From Acidimicrobiaceae bacterium (lineage in GTDB: Bacteria > Actinomycetota > Acidimicrobiia > Acidimicrobiales > RAAP-2): a stretch of 59,826 nt of DNA. The stretch spans positions 31,344 to 91,169 of the forward strand of contig PLON01000060.1 in the NCBI GenBank assembly GCA_003142095.1. The letters run 5' to 3'. The notes under the pieces are model-generated. The model was given only the letters and a program-made list of their open reading frames with translations. It did not search any database and was not told the DNA's origin. The translations under genes were made by a program, and so were the position numbers. Below are positions 45,264 through 53,149 of the stretch, one piece after another. Every line of letters begins with the position of its first letter. Position 1 is the stretch's first letter.

Positions 45264-46466
45264 CTACCCAACCTGGCTGGTACCGGGGACTGGAACCCTC
45301 TTCCAAAGTTTTCCGTCGTCGGTTGTGCGCAGTAGTTCGTTGTTCTGGGTGAGCCAGGCTCGCGTGTCGGTCGCAAAGTTGATGGGAGGTGCTGATGCCG
45401 CGTACTTGCGAGGCTTCGACACGCTGTTGGCGTCGCTAGAAATCGTGAACCAGCTCTCGCCGGCGTCGTTCGTCGCCATGATCGTTGTCTTGTAGGCGAG
45501 CCGCCAGACTCGCGGCGTGAGTACGTCGACGTTCCAGGGTCGACGCTTACCGGGTGGAGAGACCGCGTGAAAGGATGTACCTCCATCGTCGGTGACGTAG
45601 ATCACTGAGTACTTTCCTCCCTCGTAACCGACGGCACCGTGATTGCCAGAGAGAACGAGAGGGGAGGGAAATCCCCCACCTTCCGTCTTCAGCGACGCCG
45701 GTGCGATCACGCATGGTGTCCACTTCACCCCGCCGTCCGTCGTTCGGTAGATGATGACTAGGTCAGCGTTGCAGTAGAACAGTGCCCAACCTTTCGTGGC
45801 ATTTATGAAATCGATGGACTTATCGCACTCGAAGGGCAGCGAGTTCTTCGGCGTTCTCTTACTGAGCGACGCCTCCGTCATGTAACTGTTAAAGATGTGC
45901 GCCCAGTGTGCGCCGCCGTCGACTGTTCGATAGATCGCAATGCCCATAGATCCTCCCGCTCCGGCGTAGACGGTGCAAGTTCCATCAGTCGGCGACGTGA
46001 ACTGCAGCCCGCAGTAAAACTGCGGCAACTGACCGACCGTCGACCAGTGGCGACCGGCGTCGCTCGTCGATTCAATGGTCTGTGGTCCCTTATCGACACC
46101 TCCGTAGACAATCCACGCCCGGGTCGGCGAGAGAACGAAGAATCCGTTGATCCAATGGTCGCCACTCTCCACTCGCAGTCCTGGCGGTGTCACGTTCTCC
46201 CATGACGTGCCAGCGTTAATAGTCAATTCGATCTCTTGGCTCCCGCCCGTGAGAGCTGCCTGATTCTGCGTCCAGGCCCAGAGGACCTTCTTGGCGAAAG
46301 GGTCGATTTGGGCGACGGTCTGTCCGCCCGGAACACGACTGGCCGTGAACGTTGGACCGGATGCTCCGGACGCGCAAAGCGCAACTGCGCCGACGGACCC
46401 GATGCAACCAGCGACGATGACCGCAACATATCGACGAACGCGCGAACGGCTCAGTCGGCGCTTCAC
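45264..46466 (-). CDS. Exported Asp-box (BNR/sialidase-like) beta-propeller protein
   Basis: 400 residues: a signal peptide or anchor (RRYVAVIVAGCIGSVGAVAL, with a cysteine inside) and five or more Asp-box repeats: STSDAGRHWSTV, RTVDGGAHWAHI, RTTDGGVKWTPC, VTDDGGTSFHAV, ATNDAGESWFTI and RTTDDGKLWKRV. These SxDxGxxW turns define BNR propellers. No sialidase arginine triad is visible, so it is a binding or structural propeller rather than a sialidase. Substrate unknown. Confidence 0.78.
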   Translation of the reverse strand: MKRRLSRSRVRRYVAVIVAGCIGSVGAVALCASGASGPTFTASRVPGGQTVAQIDPFAKKVLWAWTQNQAALTGGSQEIELTINAGTSWENVTPPGLRVESGDHWINGFFVLSPTRAWIVYGGVDKGPQTIESTSDAGRHWSTVGQLPQFYCGLQFTSPTDGTCTVYAGAGGSMGIAIYRTVDGGAHWAHIFNSYMTEASLSKRTPKNSLPFECDKSIDFINATKGWALFYCNADLVIIYRTTDGGVKWTPCVIAPASLKTEGGGFPSPLVLSGNHGAVGYEGGKYSVIYVTDDGGTSFHAVSPPGKRRPWNVDVLTPRVWRLAYKTTIMATNDAGESWFTISSDANSVSKPRKYAASAPPINFATDTRAWLTQNNELLRTTDDGKLWKRVPVPGTSQVG

Positions 46467-46499
46467 TTTCGTTGCTCGATCTGTGTCGCGGCTCGGCCG

Positions 46500-47987
46500 C
46501 TAGAGGCCGAGGTCGGGCGCGGGGTTGCTCCAGAGTTCGGCCATCCAAGCTTCAATATCGTCGGCCGCCCGGGGCAACGCCGCCGAGAGGTTCCTCGAAC
46601 CGTCGGCCGTGACGAGGACGTCGTCTTCGATTCGCACGCCAATGCCGCGGTACTCCTCGGGCACGGTGAGGTCGTTCGACTGGAAGTAGAGGCCCGGCTC
46701 AACCGTGAGAACGTAACCCTCTCTGAGATCGCCGTGGTAGAACTCGTTGCGCGCGTTCGCGCAGTCGTGCACGTCGATGCCGAGCATGTGGCTGGTGCCG
46801 TGCAGAGTGTAGCGACGGTGCAACTGACGGTCTTTGCGCAACGCGTACTCGGGTTCTTCTTTCAGAATGCCGAGTTCGTAGAGACCTTCGGCGAGAACCT
46901 TCATCGCCGCCTCGTGGGGGTCCATGAAATTTGCCCCGGGCTTCACGGCCGCGATGCCGGCGCTTTGGGCCGCGTAGACGAGGTCGTAGATGCGCCGCTG
47001 CGCAGGGGAGAACTTTCCGTTGATCGGCATGGTTCGCGTGACGTCGGCGGTGTAGAGTTCGTGGCCCTCGACGCCTGCGTCGAGCAACAACAGATCGCCA
47101 CTACGCACGTCCCCGGTGTTACGTTGCCAGTGCAAGGTCGTCGCGTGTGGACCGCTCGCCGCGATGGTCTCGTAGCCGATGTCATTGCCTTCCACTCGCG
47201 CGCGCAGATTAAAGACGCCCTCGATGACCCGCTCGCCGCGTTCGATGGCGGTCGGCAGAGCACGCACCACGTCGCGAAACCCTTGAACGGTGGCGTCAAC
47301 AGCGCGCTGCAGTTGGGTGATTTCGAACTCGTCCTTCACCAGGCGCAGTTCACTGAGGACAACGGCCAACTCGTCGTCGAGCTCGGACTCTTCGTGCAGG
47401 ACCCCGACGCTCGCGTCGAATCCACGCAACGTCACGACGTCGGTACCGCCCAGAGCGACGAGGTCCTTCTCGAGAGACTCGAGAGGGGCGGCCTCGACGT
47501 CGTAGTAGATGGCGGCTTCGATGACGCCGCGCCGCGCTCCGACCCACAGTTCGCCGTAGCGCGCGTCGGTGTAGTACTCGTGCGTCGAGGCGTCGCGACG
47601 GTGGGGCACGTAGAGCGTGGAACGGGGGCTATCGCCGGGCGAGATCACGAGCACGGCGTCGGGCTCGTCGCAGCCCGTTAAGTAGAAGAAGTCGGTGCCC
47701 GCGCGAAAGGGGTAGTCCGTGTCGTTGGCGCGAACCTTGAAGTTGCCCGTCGGAACGACAATCGTTTTGTCCGCGAAACGCTCGGCGAGACGCCGGCGTC
47801 GCGCGGCCGAGTAAGAAGCGCCGGGATGCACGTCAGTGGGTGAGTCGACCGTGGCCCAGTTCGTCGTCATGTGCTCGAACAAGATGCGCGGACTCGGTGG
47901 CCGGTGGGCGCCCACCCAGACCCAGTTCTCTGAGATCGGGTGTTCTTCCGAGACGTCGGGTTCAGGAATTTCTACGTCGTCGCTCAT
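46500..47987 (-). CDS. pepP: Xaa-Pro aminopeptidase (aminopeptidase P)
   Basis: 495 residues with the N-terminal aminopeptidase P domain and a pita-bread metallopeptidase domain. Metal ligands: D in LLLDAGVEGHELYTADVTRT (two aspartates), H in HGTSHMLGIDVHD, E in VEPGLYF and E in GVRIEDD. It removes an N-terminal residue before proline, using two Mn ions. ATG 47987 is six bases after TAAGTT (minus strand, 47994-47999). Confidence 0.92.
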   Translation of the reverse strand: MSDDVEIPEPDVSEEHPISENWVWVGAHRPPSPRILFEHMTTNWATVDSPTDVHPGASYSAARRRRLAERFADKTIVVPTGNFKVRANDTDYPFRAGTDFFYLTGCDEPDAVLVISPGDSPRSTLYVPHRRDASTHEYYTDARYGELWVGARRGVIEAAIYYDVEAAPLESLEKDLVALGGTDVVTLRGFDASVGVLHEESELDDELAVVLSELRLVKDEFEITQLQRAVDATVQGFRDVVRALPTAIERGERVIEGVFNLRARVEGNDIGYETIAASGPHATTLHWQRNTGDVRSGDLLLLDAGVEGHELYTADVTRTMPINGKFSPAQRRIYDLVYAAQSAGIAAVKPGANFMDPHEAAMKVLAEGLYELGILKEEPEYALRKDRQLHRRYTLHGTSHMLGIDVHDCANARNEFYHGDLREGYVLTVEPGLYFQSNDLTVPEEYRGIGVRIEDDVLVTADGSRNLSAALPRAADDIEAWMAELWSNPAPDLGL

Positions 47988-47993
47988 GGCCCC

Positions 47994-48026
47994 AACTTAC
48001 TCCTGGACCTGCTCCACGCATAGAGT
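47994..48026. promoter_or_regulatory. Divergent pair of leaderless -10 boxes
   Basis: TAAGTT (minus, 47994-47999) serves pepP and TAGAGT (plus, 48021-48026) serves the enoyl-CoA hydratase-family gene, each exactly six bases from its ATG. Only 45 bases separate the two start codons. Confidence 0.55.
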
Positions 48027-48032
48027 CGGCTA

Positions 48033-48695
48033 ATGGACATCACCCTCCGCGACGAAGGATCCGTCGCCGTCATTACCTGGAACGATGGGGAAAATCGCGT
48101 CAACCTCGACTCACTCGCCCGGCTAAACGAGATCGCCGATGAACTCGAAGGACGCTCTGGTCCCCTCGCGATCGTGCTCACCGGCAAGGGCAAGTTCTTC
48201 TCGAACGGCCTCGACCTTGAGCGCTTTGGCTCGAATCCGACCGAAATGGCTGAAACCTTCTTGGACGGGAAACGGACGATTGGGCGCCTCTTTCTGTTGC
48301 CCGCGTACAGCGTGGCCGCCATCAACGGCCACGCGTTCGCGGCGGGGGCTCTGATCAGTTGCGCCTTTGATTATCGCGTGATGCGTGAGGACCGCGGCTA
48401 CTGGTGCACGAACGAAGTAGAGATTGGACTCGCGCTCGATGAGGGACTGTGGTCGATCATGCGTCATCGCCTACCAATGGTGACTGCGACGCACGCCGCA
48501 CTCACCGCGCACCGCTACGGTGCGCCCGAGGCGCTGGCCGCCGGCATCATCGACGCGACGGCAGCTGAGTCTGAAGTGTTGAATCACGCTATTGAGGTCG
48601 CCGAACGTTACGCCCACCTGGATCGAAAGATTCTCGCGCGACACAAAGTTCTCGCGCACGGTGACGAAGCCGCTGTCTTGGGCTTTATCAAGTAA
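48033..48695 (+). CDS. Enoyl-CoA hydratase/isomerase family protein
   Basis: 220-residue crotonase fold: KFFSNGLDLERFG near residue 55 (oxyanion loop 1) and INGHAFAAGALISCAFDYRV near 95 (oxyanion loop 2, GHAFAAG), then YWCTNEVEIGL. The usual catalytic glutamates of hydratases are not both apparent; NEVEIGLALDEG offers one acid, which fits an isomerase-type member. The short C-terminus also resembles peroxisomal-type delta3,delta2-enoyl-CoA isomerases. Confidence 0.83.
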   Translation: MDITLRDEGSVAVITWNDGENRVNLDSLARLNEIADELEGRSGPLAIVLTGKGKFFSNGLDLERFGSNPTEMAETFLDGKRTIGRLFLLPAYSVAAINGHAFAAGALISCAFDYRVMREDRGYWCTNEVEIGLALDEGLWSIMRHRLPMVTATHAALTAHRYGAPEALAAGIIDATAAESEVLNHAIEVAERYAHLDRKILARHKVLAHGDEAAVLGFIK

Positions 48696-48702
48696 CGCTT
48701 AG

Positions 48703-49293
48703 TTACGACTCTTTCGTCGTGCGATCGACGAGACGCCACGACGAGGGCAGCGCCACACCGGCGACTCCGGCCTTGATCAGCTCACCCCAGACGAAAGGCG
48801 TAAGGCCAAGCGAGATGGCGGTCGCGACCGACACGTGGAGGTCGTACTTCAACCAGGTCACTCCAATGAGAAACACGATGGCGTCGCCGACGGCCATGGC
48901 CACGAAGGCCTTCGCGATATTGCGGTCGGCTCCGAGTGACGCCACCCAGCCCAGCGCGGCGCCTGCGACAATGAAGCCAATCAGATAACCGAAGTTGGCG
49001 GCGGGGAACCCGCTCGCGTGATCTGCGAACCACGGCATGCCGGCGACCCCGACCGCGACGTAGAGCGCCATCGCTGCCCCGGCACGACGCCACCCGAGCG
49101 CGGTGCCGACGAGCATGACTCCGAGAGTCTGACCGGTGAGGGGAACGGGCGTGAAACCGAGGGGGATCGAGATCTGGGCGAGGGCGCCCATCAGCATCGC
49201 GGCCCCCACAACGAGCGCCACGTTGGTGACAACAGTGCGCGGTAAGAGATCGGCGAGCACGCGACGGGGCTGGGGGATGGCGATGGTGGACAT
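48703..49293 (-). CDS. bioY: Biotin transporter BioY
   Basis: 196 residues with six hydrophobic segments and the BioY blocks FTPVPLTGQTLGVMLVGTALGWRRA and GFPAANFGYLIGFIVAGAALGW. It is the substrate-binding S component of an ECF-type biotin importer. BioM/BioN are not adjacent, so it either uses a shared ECF module or works alone. ATG 49293 has GAGGAG six bases upstream. No BirA/BioR operator was recognised. Confidence 0.93.
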   Translation of the reverse strand: MSTIAIPQPRRVLADLLPRTVVTNVALVVGAAMLMGALAQISIPLGFTPVPLTGQTLGVMLVGTALGWRRAGAAMALYVAVGVAGMPWFADHASGFPAANFGYLIGFIVAGAALGWVASLGADRNIAKAFVAMAVGDAIVFLIGVTWLKYDLHVSVATAISLGLTPFVWGELIKAGVAGVALPSSWRLVDRTTKES

Positions 49294-49373
49294 GTGAACT
49301 CCTCGGCTCGGCGGTACGGTCACTTTATGTCATCTCGCGCATTGCCTTCGGCGTGAGATTTACCTGGTGGTAA

Positions 49374-50156
49374 CTAGATCCAACTCTGATCGCGCGCGAT
49401 CTGTTCGACGTCACCAATGCGCATACCACTGCGGTGTTGCAGCGTGCGAATGAGGCCACCCGCTTCGTAGAGCGACTCGTAGGTGCCGGTATCGAGCCAG
49501 GTCGTGGCGCGCGACAATACTTCCACGCGCAGTTCGCCTCGCTCGAGGTAGGCGTTGTTGAGGGCAGTGATTTCGAGTTCGTCGCGCGCGCTGGGTTTCA
49601 AGTGATGCGCGAACTCCGACGCACGCTCGTCGTAGAAGTAGATGCCGGGAACGGCGTAGCTACTCTTCGGCACGGCGGGCTTCTCTTCAATCGAAATCAC
49701 GGCGCCCGTGTCGTCGAACTCGACGACCCCGTAGGCGCTCGGGTCGGACACCTGGTACGCGAAAATGAGCGCCCCGTTGACGTCGGTGTTCTCTTGGAGG
49801 TGCGTGCCGAGTCCCGGACCGTAAAAGAGGTTGTCGCCCAGAATAAGTGCGCACTTCTCGCCGTCGAGGAACTTCTCGCCAAGGATTAAGGCTTCGGCGA
49901 GTCCGTTCGGTTGGTCCTGCACGACATACGTAATGCGAATACCAAATTGGGTGCCGTCGCCGAGCAGGCGGAAGAACGCGTCCTGGTCGTGAGGGGTGGT
50001 GATGAGCAGAATTTCCCGTAATCCACTCAACATCAGCGTGCTCAGCGGATAGAAAATCATCGGCTTGTCGTAAATCGGAAGCAGTTGTTTAGAGACCGCC
50101 CGGGTGATCGGATACAGGCGAGTGCCGGTACCACCAGCCAGGATGATTCCCTTCAC
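49374..50156 (-). CDS. rfbA: Glucose-1-phosphate thymidylyltransferase, C-terminally short
   Basis: 260 residues beginning KGIILAGGTGTRLYPIT, with SKQLLPIYDKPMIFYPLS, LGDNLFYG and EEKPAVPKSSYAVPGIYFYD. It makes dTDP-glucose from dTTP and glucose 1-phosphate. The protein stops at RDQSWI, where homologues run a further ~25-30 residues (a C-terminal helix ending in KSGYGxYL), so it is slightly truncated; the catalytic core is whole. GTG 50156 follows TATACT (minus strand, 50163-50168) by six bases and is preferred over ATG 50177. Divergent from rfbB. Confidence 0.93.
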   Translation of the reverse strand: MKGIILAGGTGTRLYPITRAVSKQLLPIYDKPMIFYPLSTLMLSGLREILLITTPHDQDAFFRLLGDGTQFGIRITYVVQDQPNGLAEALILGEKFLDGEKCALILGDNLFYGPGLGTHLQENTDVNGALIFAYQVSDPSAYGVVEFDDTGAVISIEEKPAVPKSSYAVPGIYFYDERASEFAHHLKPSARDELEITALNNAYLERGELRVEVLSRATTWLDTGTYESLYEAGGLIRTLQHRSGMRIGDVEQIARDQSWI

Positions 50157-50206
50157 CCCATTAGTATAGGAGTCCACTTCACCCTTTCTAAAGGCCAGGT
50201 TCGCTC

Positions 50207-51184
50207 ATGCGCGTTGTGATCACTGGGGCAGCGGGGTTCATAGGATCGCGACTAAGTGAAATGCTTCTCGTCGATGCGGAGCGACTCGGGTACGACGACG
50301 TAGTCTTTCTCGACGCGTTGACCTACTCCGGACGACTCGAAAATCTGGAGATCGCTCTGCGCGACCCGCGCGCCACGTTCGTGCGCGGATCGATCACCGA
50401 CGAACTCGTGGTCGACGAAGTGCTGACGGGTGCGCACGCGGTGTTGCACCTCGCCGCCGAGAGTCACGTCGACCGATCGATCACTGGCGCGCGCGTCTTT
50501 TACGAGACGAACGTTCTCGGTACTCAGCAACTGCTGGAGAGCGCACGACGCGCAGGCGTCGAGCGTTTCGTGCACGTGTCGACCGACGAGGTGTACGGTT
50601 CGATCGACGAGGGCGCGTGGCGTGAAGACCACTTACTCGAACCGAACTCGCCGTACTCCTCGAGCAAGGCTGGCTCGGACCTGGCGGCCCTCGCGTACCA
50701 GCGCACGTACGGTCTCAACGTGATGGTGACGCGGTGCTCGAACAACTACGGGCCGCGCCAGTTTCCCGAGAAGTTGATTCCCCTCTTCGTGACGCATCTC
50801 TTCGACGGGTTGAAGGTGCCTCTCTACGGCGACGGACTTAACGTGCGCGACTGGCTCTTCGTCGACGATCACTGTCGAGGAATCCTGCGCGTCCTCGAAG
50901 GCGGACGCGCAGGGGAGATCTACAACATCGGTGGCGGCACCGAGATGACGAACTACGAGATCACCCACTATCTATTGGAGCTCTGCGGCGCGGACGCGTC
51001 AATGATCGAGCCCGTCGTCGATCGTCTCGGTCACGACCGTCGCTACAGCGTCGACTGGACGAAGATCCACGACGAGCTCGGCTATCGACCCGAGGTCGAC
51101 TTCACGGACGGACTGGCGCGCACGGTCAAGTGGTACCGCGAGAACGAAACGTGGTGGCGCCCCATCAAGGACTCGATCTCGTGA
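50207..51184 (+). CDS. rfbB: dTDP-glucose 4,6-dehydratase
   Basis: 325 residues of the extended SDR family: GAAGFIGS at the N-terminus, AAESHVDRS near 85, the catalytic STDEVYG (D, E) near 125, YSSSKAGSD (Y and K) near 148, and RCSNNYGPRQFPEK. It converts dTDP-glucose to dTDP-4-keto-6-deoxyglucose. Overlaps rfbC by four bases. Confidence 0.96.
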   Translation: MRVVITGAAGFIGSRLSEMLLVDAERLGYDDVVFLDALTYSGRLENLEIALRDPRATFVRGSITDELVVDEVLTGAHAVLHLAAESHVDRSITGARVFYETNVLGTQQLLESARRAGVERFVHVSTDEVYGSIDEGAWREDHLLEPNSPYSSSKAGSDLAALAYQRTYGLNVMVTRCSNNYGPRQFPEKLIPLFVTHLFDGLKVPLYGDGLNVRDWLFVDDHCRGILRVLEGGRAGEIYNIGGGTEMTNYEITHYLLELCGADASMIEPVVDRLGHDRRYSVDWTKIHDELGYRPEVDFTDGLARTVKWYRENETWWRPIKDSIS

Positions 51185-51756
51185 AGTTAATCGAGCTGTC
51201 CATACCAGGCGCCTTCGTGCTGGAGTCATCGGTGTGGGAAGACGATCGTGGATTCTTTCGTGAATGGTTCAAGCGCGGTGACCTCGAGACGGCGGGGGTG
51301 GATTTTCCGATCCAGCAGGCCAACCTCTCGATGTCCAAGCGCAACGTGGTTCGCGGACTGCACTATTCGTTGGCCCCCGAGGGCCAAGCGAAACTCGTGA
51401 CCTGCGCCTACGGCGAACTCGACGACGTCCTCGTAGACGTGCGCATGGGATCGGCGGCGTACGGTCGCGTCGAAATAGTGCATCTGTCGGCCGACGAAGA
51501 GCGCTCCGTGTTGATACCTACCGGCGTGGCGCACGGGTTCTGCGTGACCAGTGAGATTGGCGCGTTGACCTACCTGTTGTCGTCACCGTTCAACGCCGCG
51601 ATGGAACTCGAGGTCAACCCCTTTGACAAGGTATTGAACATTCCTTGGCCGCTGACGGGTGACGCCATTACGAGTGAAAAGGACGCGACGGCGCCGACTC
51701 TCATGCGCCGCTTGTGGTCAGGGCAACTGCCAAAGTTGGACGGCAAGTCCGTCTGA
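51181..51756 (+). CDS. rfbC: dTDP-4-dehydrorhamnose 3,5-epimerase
   Basis: 191-residue cupin: FFREWFK, QANLSMSKRNVVRGLHY (RGLHYQ-like, catalytic His), VDVRMGS, VLIPTGVAHGF and a Tyr in LTYLLSS. GTG 51181 overlaps the rfbB stop, so the earlier in-frame GTG at 51130 is not needed. No rfbD (the final reductase) is in the window, so the end sugar is either dTDP-rhamnose made with a distant rfbD or another 6-deoxy sugar. Confidence 0.94.
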   Translation: MKLIELSIPGAFVLESSVWEDDRGFFREWFKRGDLETAGVDFPIQQANLSMSKRNVVRGLHYSLAPEGQAKLVTCAYGELDDVLVDVRMGSAAYGRVEIVHLSADEERSVLIPTGVAHGFCVTSEIGALTYLLSSPFNAAMELEVNPFDKVLNIPWPLTGDAITSEKDATAPTLMRRLWSGQLPKLDGKSV

Positions 51757-51791
51757 AACTTGCTCGGGACCTGCTTGGTAGCCTGAGCGAC

Positions 51792-52331
51792 GTGAGCACC
51801 GCCCCACTTCGCCTCGTCACGGCCGACGAACGAGGGGTGCGAGTACCGGCGGGAGCCTCGCGCCCGGTCGTCGAGTCCGAAACTCAACTACGCGCCCTGC
51901 TCGGAGGTCTCTCTGGGGTTGACGCGGTCGGCGCAGAGGCGCGTGCGGCGAAATTGACTACGCGGTCCCTCAAGAAGTCGACGAAAGTGGCCGCTCTGGA
52001 CCTCGCGATCTCGATGGTGGACCTCACGACGCTTGAAGGATCGGACACGCCCGGGCGGGCGACGTCGCTCTGTACGAAGGCGCGTCGACCTGATCCCTCG
52101 GACGAAAGTGTGCCGAGCGCGGCGGCGGTCTGCGTCTACCCTGACCTGGTCGAACACGCGCGACACGTCCTTGGGGGATCATCGGTGAAGGTCGCCTTCG
52201 GCGACGAACTCGCCCTCGTATCTGCCGGCTCGATTAAGCGCGTGCTGCGCCCGAGCGAGCGAGAAAATCCGTTGCGTCGACTACGCGCCTTCGTGGAAAC
52301 GTCCACCGTCTGGCACACGATCGGCCAATAG
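51792..52331 (+). pseudogene. Chimeric ORF: DeoC front half joined to an unrelated C-terminus
   Basis: 179 residues. Residues 1 to about 135 match the N-terminal part of a long-form deoxyribose-phosphate aldolase (VDLTTLEGSDTPGR near 76, CTKARRPDPSD, AAVCVYPDLVEHARHVL), but the TIM-barrel core with the Schiff-base lysine is missing. The last ~44 residues (GSIKRVLRPSERENPLRRLR, FVETSTVWHTIG) look like the end of another protein, perhaps the aldehyde dehydrogenase often found beside deoC (from memory). The joint is in frame. GTG 51792 follows TAGCCT (51779-51784) by seven bases, so it is probably expressed, but it cannot be an aldolase. Confidence 0.6.
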
Positions 52332-53149
52332 TGACCAACCCGTACGAACTCGCTGAACGAGCGGCGGACGAACTTCGCGAGCGAAGTGGTGTCGACTCCT
52401 ATGACGTCGCGGTCGTGCTGGGTTCCGGGTGGAAAGAGGGCGCCACCACGCTCGGCGAACCGCAAAGCGTCGTCGACGCTTCGACGTTGAGTGGTTTTTT
52501 CGCTCCAACGGTCGCCGGACATGGCGGTGAGATCCTCTCCGTCACGATTGGCGGCGCGAACGTGGCCCTCATTGCCGGTCGCGTGCACCTCTACGAGGGC
52601 CACAGTGCCCATGAGGTGGTGCACCCCGTACGTACGGTCATCGCCGCTGGCGCCAAAAAAATCGTTCTGACAAACGCCGCGGGTGGACTCGATCCGGCGA
52701 TCCCTCCCGGACGTGTGGTCGTCATTCGCGACCACCTCAACTTCACCGCGACCTCGCCACTGGAAGGCACCGCGCCACCGGCCGGATACGCGGCGCGCTT
52801 CGTCGATTTGACCGATCTCTACAGCGCGCGACTGCGCACGGCGCTGCTCAGCGCGCGGCCCGAACTTACCGAAGGCGTCTATATGGGGTTTCGTGGCCCG
52901 CACTACGAGACGCCGGCGGAGATTTCTATGGCCGCCACTCTCGGCGCGTCCCTCGTGGGAATGTCGACCGTGCTCGAGGCGATCGCCGCGCGCCACCTGG
53001 ACGCCGAAGTGTTGGCGCTCAGTCTCGTGTCGAACTTCGCCGCCGGCGTGGGCGCCGGTTCCTTGAGTCACAAAGAGGTTCTCGAAGCGGGCCAGGAGGC
53101 CGCGGCTTCGCTCGGCGCGTTGTTGTCCGACGTGCTGCGCGCGCTATGA
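52331..53149 (+). CDS. punA: Purine-nucleoside phosphorylase (trimeric type)
   Basis: 272 residues: VVLGSGWK near 29 (phosphate-binding GSG), GRVHLYEGHSAHEV near 84, TNAAGGLDP, MGFRGPHYETPAEISMA near 185 (base-site Glu in YETPAEI) and SNFAAG near 237 (Asn of the base site). It splits (deoxy)inosine and (deoxy)guanosine with phosphate. Start GTG 52331 shares its first base with the preceding stop; the end overlaps the next gene (ATGA). Confidence 0.94.
   Translation: MTNPYELAERAADELRERSGVDSYDVAVVLGSGWKEGATTLGEPQSVVDASTLSGFFAPTVAGHGGEILSVTIGGANVALIAGRVHLYEGHSAHEVVHPVRTVIAAGAKKIVLTNAAGGLDPAIPPGRVVVIRDHLNFTATSPLEGTAPPAGYAARFVDLTDLYSARLRTALLSARPELTEGVYMGFRGPHYETPAEISMAATLGASLVGMSTVLEAIAARHLDAEVLALSLVSNFAAGVGAGSLSHKEVLEAGQEAAASLGALLSDVLRAL

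Noticed and set aside
46236-47681. Long open frame (481 codons) antisense to pepP
   Set aside because: Shadow of a strongly coding high-GC gene; no motifs, and the sense frame has all metal ligands of aminopeptidase P.
49294-49373. Biotin operator or riboswitch before bioY
   Set aside because: No BirA/BioR-type palindrome and no structured leader were seen in the short upstream region.
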